From positions 1 to 64,000 of the forward strand of contig JBBILX010000006.1 of the NCBI GenBank assembly GCA_037444685.1: a stretch of DNA of 64,000 bases, read 5' to 3'. Below the pieces are notes generated by a model that searched no databases, had not been told where the DNA came from, and saw only the letters and a list, made by a program, of their open reading frames with translations. This document shows, piece by piece, positions 36,395-45,628 of the stretch. Numbering within the stretch: position 1 is the first letter of the stretch; every line of letters begins with the position of its first letter. The stretch is from UBA964 sp037444685. Lineage in GTDB: Bacteria > Pseudomonadota > Gammaproteobacteria > Steroidobacterales > Steroidobacteraceae. Made by a program: the position numbers and the translations under genes.

Positions 36395-39229
36395 CTAGTG
36401 CGCTTCGTCCCAGTTCGTGCCGGTGCCGACATCGACCTTGAGCGGCACGCGCAGTGCATCGCCAGCCGCTTCGATCATGAGCCGACGGACCTCATGTGTG
36501 ACCGTCTCGACTGCCTCCTGACGCACTTCGAGCACGAGCTCATCGTGCACCTGCATGATCAGTCGGGCCACGTCGCCGCGGTCGCGGCACCACGCGTCCA
36601 CGGCGATCATCGCGAGCTTGATCAGGTCGGCTGCCGTGCCCTGCATCGGCGCGTTGATGGCGCTGCGCTCGGCGTACTGCTGTGTCGCGCGGTTGCGCGA
36701 GCGTATGTCCGGCAGGTAGAGCCGGCGCCCGAACACCGTTTCGACGTATCCCTGCGACTTCGCGCGCTCACGCGTCTCATCCATGTAGCGCTTGACGCCC
36801 GGATAGCGCGCAAAATAGAGATCGACGTACTGCTGTGCGGCACCGCGATCGATGCCAAGCTGGCGCGCCAGGCCGAAAGCCGACATCCCATAGATCAAGC
36901 CGAAGTTGATCGCCTTCGCGGAGCGTCGCTGCTCGGGCGTCACCGCGTCGAGAGCGACACCGAGCACCTCGGCGGCCGTCGACTGGTGGATGTCGCGGTC
37001 CTCGGCGAAGGCGCGCAAGAGGCTCTCGTCGCCCGAGAGGTGTGCCATGATACGCAATTCGATCTGCGAATAGTCGGCCGCGAGCAGCACGTGTCCGGGA
37101 GGTGCGACGAAGGCGCGGCGTATGCGGCGGCCATCGGCCGTGCGGATCGGGATGTTCTGCAGGTTCGGGTCCGTCGACGAGAGGCGGCCGGTCTGTGCTA
37201 CCGCCTGATGATACGACGTATGCACCCGGCCGGTGCGTTCGTTGATCTGCTCCGGCAGCCTGTCGGTGTACGTGCTCTTGAGCTTCGCGAGACCGCGATA
37301 CTCGAGGATCAGGCGCGGCAGCGGATGGGAGGCGGCGAGTTCTTCGAGCACGTCCTCGGCCGTGCTCGGCTGGCCGGTCGGCGTCTTGCGCAGCACAGGT
37401 ATCTGCATGTTCTCGTAGAGGATCTGCTGCAGCTGCTTCGGTGAGTCGAGGTTGAACGGCTGTCCGGCCGCCGCGTGAGCCTCGGCCTCGAGCTGCTGCA
37501 GCCGGCAGGCGATCTCGTCGCTCTGCGCGCGCAGTTGCTCTCGGTCGATGAGTACGCCATGCCGCTCCATGCGCAGCAGGACCGGCACAAGCGGCTGCTC
37601 GAACCGCTCATAGAGGCGCTTTAGCAGCGGTTCGTGGTCTATCGCCGGCCAGAGTGCGCGGTGCAACCGCATCGTGACGTCGGCGTCCTCGGCCGCGTAT
37701 TCGGTTGCCTGTTCGAGGGCCACCTGGCTGAAAGGGATCTGTTTCGCGCCCTTGCCGGCGACGTCTTCGTAGTGAATGGTGCGGATGCCGAGGTAGCGCT
37801 CGGCCGCCGAGTCCATGTCATGGCGGGTGGCCACGCTGTTCCAGACGTAGGACTCGAGCATCGTGTCGTAGCGCATGCCGGCGAGCGCGATGCCGTGATT
37901 CGCGAGCACGTGCGCGTCGTATTTCAGGTGATGGCCGACCTTGCCGCGCTCGGGATTCTCGAGCAGGGGCTTCAGCCGCGCGAGCGCGCGCTCGCGCTCG
38001 AGCTGCGGTGGTGCGCCAGGATAGTCGTGCGCGAGCGGCAGGTAGGCTGCGCGTCCCGGCTCGATGCAGAACGATGCCCCGACGATCCGTGCCTGCATGT
38101 AGTCGAGGCTCGTCGTTTCGGTGTCGAACGCGAACAGGTCGGTCTGCGACAACGCCTCGAGCCAGCGCTCGAACGCAGCCTCGTCGAGTATGGTCTCGTA
38201 GCGCCGCGGCGCCGTGAGGATCTCGGCATGCACCTCGAGCGCGCCGGCATCGGGGCGGCCGCCCGCCAGCGCCTGCTCGGCAGCCGGTGGCGTATCGCGG
38301 CCGTCCGGTACTCCGGGCACCGTCGTTTCCTTCTGCTCTGCCTCGGCGGTCGTCACGTCACCGCTTGGCAGCGTGCGCAGCAGCGAGCGCAGGCCGAGTC
38401 GCGCGTACAGCGCGCGCAGCGTCTTGACGTCGGCTGGACCCTGGACGAGCGAGTCGACGTCCTCGGCCAGCTCGACATCGCAGCGGATCGTCGCGAGCCG
38501 ACGCGACAGCGCAAGCGTGTCGAGACCCGCGCGGAGGTTCTCGCCGACCTTGCCGGGAACCTCCGCTGCATGCGCGATGAGCGTGTCGAGGTTGCCGTAC
38601 TGTGCGAGCCACTTGGCCGCGGTCTTCGGCCCGACCTTGTCGATCCCGGGAATGTTGTCGGAGGCGTCGCCGACGAGAGCGAGATAATCGACGATCTGCT
38701 CGGGCCAGACGTCGAACCTGGCCTTGACGGCAGCGCGGTCGTAGCGCGAGTCGCTCATGGTGTTGATGAGACGGATACGCTCGCCGACGAGCTGCGCCAT
38801 GTCCTTGTCGCCGGTCGAGATCAGCACCTGCAGGCCACGATCGGCCGCGCGGCGTGCCAGCGTGCCGATCACGTCGTCCGCCTCGACGCCGCTGTAGCGC
38901 AGCAACGGCAGGCCAAGCGCGCGCACTGCCTCGAGCAGCGGGTCGACCTGTGCGCGCAGATCATCGGGCATTGGCGGACGGTGCGCCTTGTACTGCGCGA
39001 AAAGCTCGTCGCGGAAGGTCGGTCCCGGCGCGTCGAAGACGACGGCGACCCGCGCCGGCCGGTACTCGCGCAGGAACTTCTGCAGCATGTTGAGCACGCC
39101 GTAGACGGCGCCGGTCGGCTCGCCGCGCGGGCCCGTTAGCGGGGGCAGGGCGTGAAACGCCCGGTAGAGATACGACGACCCGTCGATCAGGACCAGGTCG
39201 GGATGCGGCCAGTCGGCACTGCCCGCCAT
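36395..39229 (-). CDS. polA: DNA polymerase I
   Basis: This 944-residue polymerase has all three domains. The N-terminal 5' nuclease includes LVLIDGSSYLYRAFHALPP and STGDKDMAQLV. The proofreading 3'-5' exonuclease keeps its acids (FAFDTETTSLD, HHLKYDAHVLANHG, YAAEDADVTMRLH). The Pol A domain has LLAADYSQIELRIMAH, INFGLIYGMS and QVHDELVLEV. It fills gaps in repair and matures Okazaki fragments. The length is near E. coli PolA (928). It ends at TAG after a typical WDEAH terminus, another case of TAG acting as a true stop. OsmC follows upstream with 2 bp between. Confidence 0.97.
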   Translation of the reverse strand: MAGSADWPHPDLVLIDGSSYLYRAFHALPPLTGPRGEPTGAVYGVLNMLQKFLREYRPARVAVVFDAPGPTFRDELFAQYKAHRPPMPDDLRAQVDPLLEAVRALGLPLLRYSGVEADDVIGTLARRAADRGLQVLISTGDKDMAQLVGERIRLINTMSDSRYDRAAVKARFDVWPEQIVDYLALVGDASDNIPGIDKVGPKTAAKWLAQYGNLDTLIAHAAEVPGKVGENLRAGLDTLALSRRLATIRCDVELAEDVDSLVQGPADVKTLRALYARLGLRSLLRTLPSGDVTTAEAEQKETTVPGVPDGRDTPPAAEQALAGGRPDAGALEVHAEILTAPRRYETILDEAAFERWLEALSQTDLFAFDTETTSLDYMQARIVGASFCIEPGRAAYLPLAHDYPGAPPQLERERALARLKPLLENPERGKVGHHLKYDAHVLANHGIALAGMRYDTMLESYVWNSVATRHDMDSAAERYLGIRTIHYEDVAGKGAKQIPFSQVALEQATEYAAEDADVTMRLHRALWPAIDHEPLLKRLYERFEQPLVPVLLRMERHGVLIDREQLRAQSDEIACRLQQLEAEAHAAAGQPFNLDSPKQLQQILYENMQIPVLRKTPTGQPSTAEDVLEELAASHPLPRLILEYRGLAKLKSTYTDRLPEQINERTGRVHTSYHQAVAQTGRLSSTDPNLQNIPIRTADGRRIRRAFVAPPGHVLLAADYSQIELRIMAHLSGDESLLRAFAEDRDIHQSTAAEVLGVALDAVTPEQRRSAKAINFGLIYGMSAFGLARQLGIDRGAAQQYVDLYFARYPGVKRYMDETRERAKSQGYVETVFGRRLYLPDIRSRNRATQQYAERSAINAPMQGTAADLIKLAMIAVDAWCRDRGDVARLIMQVHDELVLEVRQEAVETVTHEVRRLMIEAAGDALRVPLKVDVGTGTNWDEAH

Positions 39230-39231
39230 CG

Positions 39232-39666
39232 TCAGGCGGCGTCGATCCGCGTCTCGAGGTGGAACTCTCCCTTGAGCGAGTTCGAGATCAGGCAGACCTG
39301 CTTGGCCTTCTCAAGCAATTGCTGGGCCCGAGCCGGATCGGTGCCGGCCGGCACGCGTAGCGTCGCGTGCAGGTCGAAGCGAGTGAACTGCGAGACGCGC
39401 TCGATACGATCGAGCGTGCCGACGACCTCGCATTCGAGCGATTCCCAGCTGAACTTCGAGGCGGTTGCAACCGCGCGGAAACTCAGGTTGAAGCAGTCGG
39501 CGACGGCGGCGCAGAGCAGCGTTTCCGGCGACCACTGATCGCCCGGCCCGTCGAACTCGGCGGGCGGCGCCGACGGCAGATCGGCGAGTCCGGGTGAGCG
39601 CAGCGTGACGCTGCCGCTCGTCGCGCAATGGGCGGCGACTGTGTAGCGATGCGGGTACGGGTGCAT
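39232..39666 (-). CDS. OsmC-family peroxidase-like protein
   Basis: This 144-residue OsmC/Ohr fold protein has GPGDQWSPETLLCAAVADCFNLSF with the first redox Cys and AKQVCLISNSLKGEF with the second. OsmC proteins reduce organic hydroperoxides with a thiol Cys pair. ATG 39666 (MHPYPHRYTV) is preferred to the in-frame upstream extension. It sits between lptM and polA on the same strand. Confidence 0.8.
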   Translation of the reverse strand: MHPYPHRYTVAAHCATSGSVTLRSPGLADLPSAPPAEFDGPGDQWSPETLLCAAVADCFNLSFRAVATASKFSWESLECEVVGTLDRIERVSQFTRFDLHATLRVPAGTDPARAQQLLEKAKQVCLISNSLKGEFHLETRIDAA

Positions 39667-39685
39667 GGTTGGTCTCTCCAGTCCG

Positions 39686-39892
39686 TCACGGGGAAGGGGC
39701 GCGCGGCGGCGGCTCGTCGGCACGCTTGCTCTGAGGTTTGCCTTCAGGCGTCGACTCCTCGGACTTTGGCGCCGGCCGCGTGATCACCTCGCCGGTGGCT
39801 TCCGGAAGGTACAGCGCTCCCTTCTGGCCGCAGCCGGCGACCAGGAAGCCGGCGAGCAGGGCTGCGCAGGGCCGGGCTGCAGCGACGCTCAT
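39686..39892 (-). CDS. lptM: LptM-like small lipoprotein
   Basis: This 68-residue lipoprotein has the lipobox LVAGC followed by the LptM (YifL) hallmark CGQKGALYLP, then a disordered Pro/Lys/Glu tail. LptM helps disulphide maturation of the LptDE translocon for lipopolysaccharide, which implies a Gram-negative outer membrane. Its start overlaps the stop of the DUF4870-like gene (ATGA). Confidence 0.85.
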   Translation of the reverse strand: MSVAAARPCAALLAGFLVAGCGQKGALYLPEATGEVITRPAPKSEESTPEGKPQSKRADEPPPRAPSP

Positions 39893-40314
39893 GCGATTCC
39901 CCGGCCGTCGCGCAGGGCCAGCCAGCCGCGCGCGACGCGGTAGATCACCCACAGGCCGATCACGACTGCGGCGATGAAGAACGTCACGATGCCGAGGCCG
40001 AGCAGCAGGATCAGCGGCGCCGAGATCAGTCCGGCGATGAAGATCCACAGCAGCGCGGACCAGAAGGTGCGGATCTGCCAAGCGAAGTGCGACTCGAGGT
40101 ACGTGCCGCGTGCTTCGTCGCGGCGGACGTAGTTCATGATCACTGCGATGATGGACGGCAGGCCGAACACGAAGCTGCCGACGATCGTGGCTGGCCCGGT
40201 CACGCCGATCAGCACCGACAGGGCGTGCAGGCCGTAGACGATGTGCGTGTACGTCACGAGCGACGGGTCGGCTTCACGCGTGCCGTCCGGCTTGATCGAA
40301 TACGTTTCAGCCAT
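39889..40314 (-). CDS. Small membrane protein, DUF4870-like
   Basis: This 141-residue protein has a charged N-terminus and three hydrophobic helices (HALSVLIGVTGPATIVGSFVFG; TFWSALLWIFIAGLISAPLILLLGLGIVTFF; VVIGLWVIYRVARGW) with the conserved-looking ESHFAWQIRTF loop between. That layout fits DUF4870-type proteins of unknown role. It overlaps lptM by ATGA, so the two are probably co-translated. Confidence 0.65.
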   Translation of the reverse strand: MAETYSIKPDGTREADPSLVTYTHIVYGLHALSVLIGVTGPATIVGSFVFGLPSIIAVIMNYVRRDEARGTYLESHFAWQIRTFWSALLWIFIAGLISAPLILLLGLGIVTFFIAAVVIGLWVIYRVARGWLALRDGRGIA

Positions 40315-40355
40315 GGGTGCTCCTCGGGGTGGCCTCGTCAGTCGAATGCGCCCCG

Positions 40356-40844
40356 TTACGATCGTCCGGGGTGCTTCGGATACCCGGTAGGTTTGCCTTC
40401 CATCGGTCCGCCAGTGTCCGGATTCGCGTAGTAGACGATCATGCGGGCGATGCGCCCCCGCTCGAGCCAGAAGAAGTTGCAATTGTAGAGCGTCAGCGTG
40501 CCACGCTCAGCGTACGCCGATTCGGGCTTGGGAGCGAGCGTGACGCGGAAGGTCGCGGCGCAGCGCGAGGCTTCGAGGTCGATGAAGTGCTCGAAATCCT
40601 CGAAGCGTGCCGAGTAGTTGGCGTTGAGGTGTTTCCAGAATTCGCTGATGTGGGTCTCGCCGGGCCCGGGGCGAGCCGTCATCACGCGCGTCGGCAGATC
40701 GCCATGCCGGATCACGATCTGCGCCTCCTCGGTGAAGCAGTCGAGCACGTCCTCGAGCCGCTCGCGGCTGACGTTGCCGAAATAGCGGTTCTCGACGAGA
40801 TCGATGCAGGCGGCGCGAGTCAGCGCTGCGGTCCGTGCACTCAT
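40356..40844 (-). CDS. NTF2-like (SnoaL-type) protein
   Basis: This 162-residue cytoplasmic protein has an NTF2-like fold (ENRYFGNVSRERLEDVLDCFTEEAQIVIRHG at the start, then WLERGRIARMIVYYANPD at the end). No signal peptide is present. Such proteins include small isomerases and hydrolases, and the substrate is unknown. Its start overlaps the thioesterase stop (ATGA), suggesting that the pair works on the same pathway. Confidence 0.65.
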   Translation of the reverse strand: MSARTAALTRAACIDLVENRYFGNVSRERLEDVLDCFTEEAQIVIRHGDLPTRVMTARPGPGETHISEFWKHLNANYSARFEDFEHFIDLEASRCAATFRVTLAPKPESAYAERGTLTLYNCNFFWLERGRIARMIVYYANPDTGGPMEGKPTGYPKHPGRS

Positions 40845-41287
40845 GACGACGCAAGCCGCGGTTCGCGAGCGACGATGGCCATGGTCAGCCGCGCGACGCA
40901 GAGCAGCTGGCCGCGCCCGTTCGTGATCTCGACGCCCCAGACCTGGCTGCGCGTGCCGACGTGAAAGGGACGTGCCACACCGTGGATGATCGTGCCGAGC
41001 GGTGCTGGCCGCAAGTGGTTCGCGTTGACCTCCTGGCCGAGTGCAGCGTAGCGCTCGCGATCGACGCTGAAGTTGGCGGCGACGCTCGCGAGCGTCTCGG
41101 CGAAGACGACGTTCGCACCGCCATGCTGGATGCGCATCGGCTGCATGCTTCGCTCCGTGACCGGCATGGTCCCGCGCAGATGGTCCGCGCCGATCTCGGT
41201 TACCACGATGCCGAGATTCTCGACCATGGTGCCGCGCTGAAGCGAATTGATGGCCTCCAGGGTCACGCTGCCGTGCCAGATGCTCAT
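40841..41287 (-). CDS. PaaI/YdiI-type hotdog thioesterase
   Basis: This 148-residue hotdog-fold protein has the motif IQHGGANVVFAETLASVAAN, in which HGG and the following Glu mark the acyl-CoA thioesterase active site of the PaaI/YdiI group. A second segment, GQEVNANHLRP, is also typical. It probably hydrolyses an aromatic or medium acyl-CoA. It ends overlapping the NTF2-like gene, and 18 bp separate it from the end of argH upstream. Confidence 0.78.
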   Translation of the reverse strand: MSIWHGSVTLEAINSLQRGTMVENLGIVVTEIGADHLRGTMPVTERSMQPMRIQHGGANVVFAETLASVAANFSVDRERYAALGQEVNANHLRPAPLGTIIHGVARPFHVGTRSQVWGVEITNGRGQLLCVARLTMAIVAREPRLASS

Positions 41288-41305
41288 GCGTTCCGATCCG
41301 CGAGC

Positions 41306-42496
41306 CTAATCCTGTCCGCGCAGTCGTCCCGCGACCCGACGGTAGGCCTCGCGGAACGGAATGCCCTCGCTGACCACCAGGGCGTTGGCCTGCTCGGCAG
41401 CGTGGATCGCAGGGTCGAGCGCTATGTTGTCCGGCCGGAAGCGGATCGCCGCGACGCCGGTGGCCATGATGTCGGTCGTGGCGAGTGCGAGGTCGATGCC
41501 GCGGAACAGCGGCAGCTTCAGCAGCTGCAGATCGCGGTGGTATCCCGAAGGCAGCTTCGCAAAGATGCCGAGCGCCTCGACGAGGCAGCCATGGGCCGTG
41601 GCCGTGCGACCGCGCACGAGCTCGAACACGTCCGGGTTGCGCTTCTGCGGCATGATCGACGAGCCGGTCGTGAACGCGTCCGGCAGCTCGACGAAGGCGA
41701 ACTCCTGCGTGTAGAACAGCAATACGTCGGCGGCGAGGCGGCCGAGATCCTGCATCAGCAGCGCGATCTCGAACAGCAATTGCGCCTCGGCCTTGCCTCG
41801 CGACAGCTGGACGGCCGTCACCGGCTCGTGGACGGTCGCAAAGCCGAGTCGGGAGCGGGTCGCCTCGCGATCGAGCGGCAGACCGGGCGTGCCATAGCCG
41901 GCCGCGGAGCCCAGCGGACAGCGATCGATGCGTCGCCGAACGTCGCGCAGTCCCGCGGCGTCGTCGCGCAGCTCGGCTGCGAAGCCGCCGGCCCAGAGCG
42001 CGACCGAACTCGGCATCGCCTGCTGCATGTGCGTGTAGCCGGGCAGCGCGATGCTTCCCTGGTCCGCAGCGAGCGCCTCGAGCGAGGCGGCCACGGATTC
42101 GGCGCCTGCGCCAAGGCGCTCCACGGCATCGCGCAGGTAGAGGCGCAGCGCGGTCAGCACCTGGTCGTTGCGCGACCGGCCCAGATGGATCCTGCCTCCC
42201 GTGGGTCCGAGGCGCTCGGCGAGGCGCCTCTCGAGGGCCGTCTGGCCGTCCTCATCGGCGAGTTCGATCCGCCACTCGCCACGCGCGTGCGCCGCGCCGA
42301 TGTCCTCAAGCGCGGCGCAGATCGAGGCCCGATCCTCGGCGGACAGCAGGCCCCGCGCGGCCAGCATTTCGGCGTGGGCGATCGATGCGCGCACGTCGTA
42401 CTCGACGAGGCGTTCATCGAGGGCGTGGTCCTCGCCGGCCGTGTAGGCGAGCACGCGCTCGTCGAGCGGCTGGCCCTTGTCCCACAAGCGGGTCAT
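41306..42496 (-). CDS. argH: Argininosuccinate lyase
   Basis: This 396-residue enzyme cleaves argininosuccinate to arginine and fumarate. Conserved blocks are HLGRSRNDQVLTALRLYLRD (104-123), GYTHMQQAMPSS and the signature TTGSSIMPQKRNPD (277-289). The N-terminus (LWDKGQPLDERVLAYTAGEDHALD then VRASIAHAEML) resembles Bacteroidetes ArgH more than the KLWGGRF type of E. coli, and the protein is about 60 residues shorter than E. coli ArgH. The start overlaps the argB stop (ATGA). It is the last gene of the arginine cluster. Confidence 0.93.
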   Translation of the reverse strand: MTRLWDKGQPLDERVLAYTAGEDHALDERLVEYDVRASIAHAEMLAARGLLSAEDRASICAALEDIGAAHARGEWRIELADEDGQTALERRLAERLGPTGGRIHLGRSRNDQVLTALRLYLRDAVERLGAGAESVAASLEALAADQGSIALPGYTHMQQAMPSSVALWAGGFAAELRDDAAGLRDVRRRIDRCPLGSAAGYGTPGLPLDREATRSRLGFATVHEPVTAVQLSRGKAEAQLLFEIALLMQDLGRLAADVLLFYTQEFAFVELPDAFTTGSSIMPQKRNPDVFELVRGRTATAHGCLVEALGIFAKLPSGYHRDLQLLKLPLFRGIDLALATTDIMATGVAAIRFRPDNIALDPAIHAAEQANALVVSEGIPFREAYRRVAGRLRGQD

Positions 42497-43431
42497 TGGG
42501 CGGCAGCGACTTCGGCGGGCGCCAGCGCCTTGATGTCGGCGACCACCAGCGTGCCCGAACCCTCGTTCGTGAACACTTCGGCGAGGATCCCTTCGGGCGA
42601 TTTGTAGGAGATCACGTGGACGCGCCGCACGCCGCCGCGCAGCGCATCCTCGATCGCCTTGGCCTTCGGCAACATGCCGTCGGTAATCGCTCCGGAGTCG
42701 CGCAACTTCCGCAGTCCGTCGAGATCGGTGTAGGAGATCAGTGACGTGGGGTCGTTGATGTCCTGCAGGATGCCGGGCGCCCCGGTGCAAAGGATCAGCT
42801 TCTCGGCATCGAGCGCCGCGCCGATCGCCGCGGCGACCGTGTCGGCATTGATGTTGAGCAGCGTGCCGTGGTCGTCCGCCGAGAGCGGACTGACAACCGG
42901 CATCAGGCCGTTGTCGAGCAGCTTGGCCAGCACGTCGGTGTCGACCACGTCGATGTCGCCCACAAAACCGAAGTCTACGGTCTGGCCCGAGCCGTCCATG
43001 AGCTTGACCGGCGGGCGCTTGTGCGCTCGCACGAGCCCGGCGTCGACGCCGCTGACGCCCACCGCGTTGATGTTCAGATCGCGGCAGATCGCAAGGATGC
43101 GCGTGTTGATCAGTCCGTTGAGGACCATCGAAGTCGCGTCGATCGAGCTCTGGTCCGTGACACGGCGACCCTGAACCATCCTGGTCGGCACGCCGAGCTT
43201 CTCGGTGAGCTCGGTGAGCTGCGGGCCACCGCCGTGCACGAAGACCACGCGCACGCCGAAGTAATGCAGGATGGCGATCTGTTCCATCAGCGCGCGGGTT
43301 GTGTCGATGTCGCCGAACACGCTACCGCCGGCCTTCACGACGAAGGTCTTGCCCTTGTAGAGCCGCATGTACGGAGCTGCGTTGCGCAGCGCGCGGATCG
43401 CCGCGGCCTGGTCGGTTCGGTGCATGATCAT
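42493..43431 (-). CDS. argB: N-acylglutamate kinase
   Basis: This 312-residue amino acid kinase-fold enzyme phosphorylates N-acetyl- (or N-succinyl-) glutamate. Motifs are FVVKAGGSVF, VFVHGGGPQLTEL, LVRAHKRPP and LLNINADTVAAAI. An extra N-terminal helix (AAIRALRNAAPYMRLYKGK) of the type found in hexameric, arginine-inhibited kinases is present, so feedback control is plausible. Unlike the Xanthomonas bifunctional enzyme there is no C-terminal acetyltransferase domain. ATG 43431 was chosen because the upstream extension belongs to the argF'/argB gap. Given the succinylornithine-type transcarbamylase next door, N-succinylglutamate is a candidate substrate. Confidence 0.9.
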   Translation of the reverse strand: MIMHRTDQAAAIRALRNAAPYMRLYKGKTFVVKAGGSVFGDIDTTRALMEQIAILHYFGVRVVFVHGGGPQLTELTEKLGVPTRMVQGRRVTDQSSIDATSMVLNGLINTRILAICRDLNINAVGVSGVDAGLVRAHKRPPVKLMDGSGQTVDFGFVGDIDVVDTDVLAKLLDNGLMPVVSPLSADDHGTLLNINADTVAAAIGAALDAEKLILCTGAPGILQDINDPTSLISYTDLDGLRKLRDSGAITDGMLPKAKAIEDALRGGVRRVHVISYKSPEGILAEVFTNEGSGTLVVADIKALAPAEVAAAQ

Positions 43432-43463
43432 CTCGATGTCGACTCCGGTCGATGGATTGGAGG

Positions 43464-44468
43464 TCAGTGGCGGCTGGCCAGCAGGCGGTACAGCACCGCC
43501 ATTTGGACCACCAGCCGGTTGTGGGCCTCGAGCTGCACGGCGCTGCGCGGCCCGTCGAGCACTTCGTCGGCGACCGCTACGTTGCGGCGCACCGGAAGGC
43601 AGTGCATGAATCTCGCGGACTCGTGCATCCGCGAGAACCAGTCGGCACGCACGCACCAGTCGGTCAGCGAGGCGCGCAGGCGCGCATCTCCCTCGACGTC
43701 GCCGTAATGCGTGGTAGAGCCCCATTCCTTGGCGTAGATCACGTGGGCGCCCGCCAGCGCCTCGTCGCGGTTGGCTGTCTCGCGGACCGAGCCGCCCGAG
43801 GCCGCTGCCGCAGCACGGGCGCGGTCCATGATCTCGGGCGGCAGCGCGTACCCCTCGGGCCTAAGCACCACGACCTCCATGCCGCGATGCGCCGCCATGT
43901 GCACCGTGGCCGCCGGCACCGCCAGCGGCAGCGCGCGCGGATGGTTCACCCATGAGAGCACGAATTTCGCGCCGCGCGGGATCCCAAGATCATCGAGGGT
44001 CTTCCAGTCGGCGAGCGCCTGGCACGGATGGTTGACCGCTGACTCCATGTTGATCAGCGGCTTCTGTACCAGGTCCGCCATCGCGCGGAAACTGGTCTCG
44101 GCGATGTCGGCGCGCAGATCCTTGCCCTCGGCGAAAGCCCGGATGCCGAGTGCGTCGCAATAGTCGGCCAACACCGGTATGCCCTCGCGGACGTGCTCGG
44201 CGGCGACCCCGTTCATGACGGCGCCGAGACGTGTCTCGAGCTGCCAGGTGCCCTGGCCCGGGGTGATCACGAAGGAGGTGCCGCCGAGTCGCGCCATGCC
44301 AGCCTGGAACGAGGACAGGGTCCGCAGCGAGGGGTTGAAGAACACGAGTCCGAGGATCTTGCCGGCGAGCGCGTTCGGCTCGGGTTGTCGCTCGAGTCGC
44401 GCGGCGAGCGCCAGCAGATCGACGACTTCGTCGCGGGACAGATCCGCGAGATCGACGAATCGATCCAT
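43464..44468 (-). CDS. argF': N-acylornithine carbamoyltransferase, succinylornithine-type
   Basis: This 334-residue transcarbamylase has the carbamoyl-phosphate motif NPSLRT (45-50) with Trp75, HPCQ (147-150) and HCLPVRRN (289-296). It lacks the ornithine-binding SMG loop of OTCase, having AKEWGSTTHYG instead. It has the HP(R)ALPLAVP segment of the acylornithine enzymes. From memory, the residue equal to Glu92 of Xanthomonas acetylornithine transcarbamylase is here Ala90, and the site of its carboxylated Lys302 is Ala298. Both changes match the Bacteroides succinylornithine enzyme, as do GTWQLETRLGAVMNG and IPVLADYCDALGIRAFA. It likely makes N-succinyl- or another N-acyl-citrulline. It sits 2 bp from argD. 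Confidence 0.85.
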   Translation of the reverse strand: MDRFVDLADLSRDEVVDLLALAARLERQPEPNALAGKILGLVFFNPSLRTLSSFQAGMARLGGTSFVITPGQGTWQLETRLGAVMNGVAAEHVREGIPVLADYCDALGIRAFAEGKDLRADIAETSFRAMADLVQKPLINMESAVNHPCQALADWKTLDDLGIPRGAKFVLSWVNHPRALPLAVPAATVHMAAHRGMEVVVLRPEGYALPPEIMDRARAAAAASGGSVRETANRDEALAGAHVIYAKEWGSTTHYGDVEGDARLRASLTDWCVRADWFSRMHESARFMHCLPVRRNVAVADEVLDGPRSAVQLEAHNRLVVQMAVLYRLLASRH

Positions 44469-44470
44469 GG

Positions 44471-45628
44471 TCAGAACCCCTCGAGCGCGCGGCGCAGCAT
44501 ATCGACGTGTTCCTCGCGCAGGATGTACGGTGGCAGCAGCCGGATCACGTTCGGGTCGGCGCTGGTGCCGGCGAGGATGTTCTGTGCGAGCAGCGCCTGC
44601 TGCACCTCCTTGGCCGCCCGCGAGGTGCGGAGCCCGTGCAGGAATCCCGCGCCCTGGTGGCCGATCACCGGACCCACCGTGCAGGTGGCGCGGATATAGG
44701 CCGACACGCGGCGCACGTTCTCGAGCAGGTTCTCGTGCTCGATGGCGTCGATGACCGCCTCGATGACCGCTGCTGCCATGGGTCCGCCGCCGAAGGTCGT
44801 GCCCAGGCCCTCGAGTTTGACGGCCGCGGTCACGCGCGGCGTCATCAGCAGTGCCGCACACGGGAAGCCGTTGCCAAGTGCCTTGGCCGTCGTGATCATG
44901 TCCGGCGTGACGCCGTAGTAATTGGCGGCAAACGGTGCCCCGCTGCGGCCCACGCCGATCTGCACTTCGTCGAAGATCAGCAGCGCGCCGACCGCATCGC
45001 AGCGTTCGCGCAGCGCCGCGAGGAACTCGCGACCGAGGTCGAACGCGCCGCCGACGCCCTGCACCGGCTCGACGATCACGGCCGCCGTGTCGGCGTTGAC
45101 GTGCGCGCCGATCGCGTCGAGATCGCGGCGCGGGATGTAGCTGACGTCGAATGGCGCACGCGGGAACTCGTACCACTTCCTGTCGGCGCCCCACGTCACG
45201 GCTCCGGCGGCGGCAGTACGGCCGTGGAATGCGCCCTCGACCGCCGCGACGTGCCTGCGTCGCGTCATCCTGAACGCCATGCGCAGCGCATTCTCGTTCG
45301 CCTCGGCTCCCGAGTTCACGAAGAAGACGCTGTCGAACGCTCCGCCGGCGAAGCGCGCGAGCTTGCCGGCCGCCCGGGCACGTACCTCCATCGGCACGGC
45401 GTTGCTCTGGAAGTTGCAGCTCTCGGCTTGCTGCTGCAGCGCGCGCGTCCAGCCCGGATGGCCATAGCCGAGCGCCGCCACTGCGTGACCGCCATAGAGG
45501 TCGAGGATGCGACGACCGTCGCGCGTGTGCAGCCAGACGCCCTCGGCGCGCACGACCTCGATCGGGTACTGCGCGAAGACGGGCGCGAGGAAGTCGCGGG
45601 TTGAGGCAGGCTGGAGGTTCGCGTTCAT
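44471..45628 (-). CDS. argD: Acylornithine aminotransferase
   Basis: This 385-residue PLP enzyme makes N-acylornithine from the N-acylglutamate semialdehyde. Motifs are YGGHAVAALGYGHP, VNSGAEANENALRMA, FHGRTAAAGAVTWG, LLIFDEVQIGVGRSG and the PLP-Lys segment TTAKALGNGFPCA. It is close to ArgD/AstC-type aminotransferases and would take acetyl or succinyl substrates. Upstream lies a 364-bp gap with a large palindromic element, the only long gap inside the cluster. Confidence 0.92.
   Translation of the reverse strand: MNANLQPASTRDFLAPVFAQYPIEVVRAEGVWLHTRDGRRILDLYGGHAVAALGYGHPGWTRALQQQAESCNFQSNAVPMEVRARAAGKLARFAGGAFDSVFFVNSGAEANENALRMAFRMTRRRHVAAVEGAFHGRTAAAGAVTWGADRKWYEFPRAPFDVSYIPRRDLDAIGAHVNADTAAVIVEPVQGVGGAFDLGREFLAALRERCDAVGALLIFDEVQIGVGRSGAPFAANYYGVTPDMITTAKALGNGFPCAALLMTPRVTAAVKLEGLGTTFGGGPMAAAVIEAVIDAIEHENLLENVRRVSAYIRATCTVGPVIGHQGAGFLHGLRTSRAAKEVQQALLAQNILAGTSADPNVIRLLPPYILREEHVDMLRRALEGF

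Noticed and set aside
37634..39139. A 501-codon plus-strand open frame opposite polA
   Set aside because: It is antisense to a well-conserved polymerase gene. Its composition is a by-product of codon bias and no motif supports it.
43464..44468. Annotation of argF' as ordinary ornithine carbamoyltransferase
   Set aside because: The SMG ornithine loop is missing and the residues near 75-110 and 170-186 follow the acylornithine enzymes.
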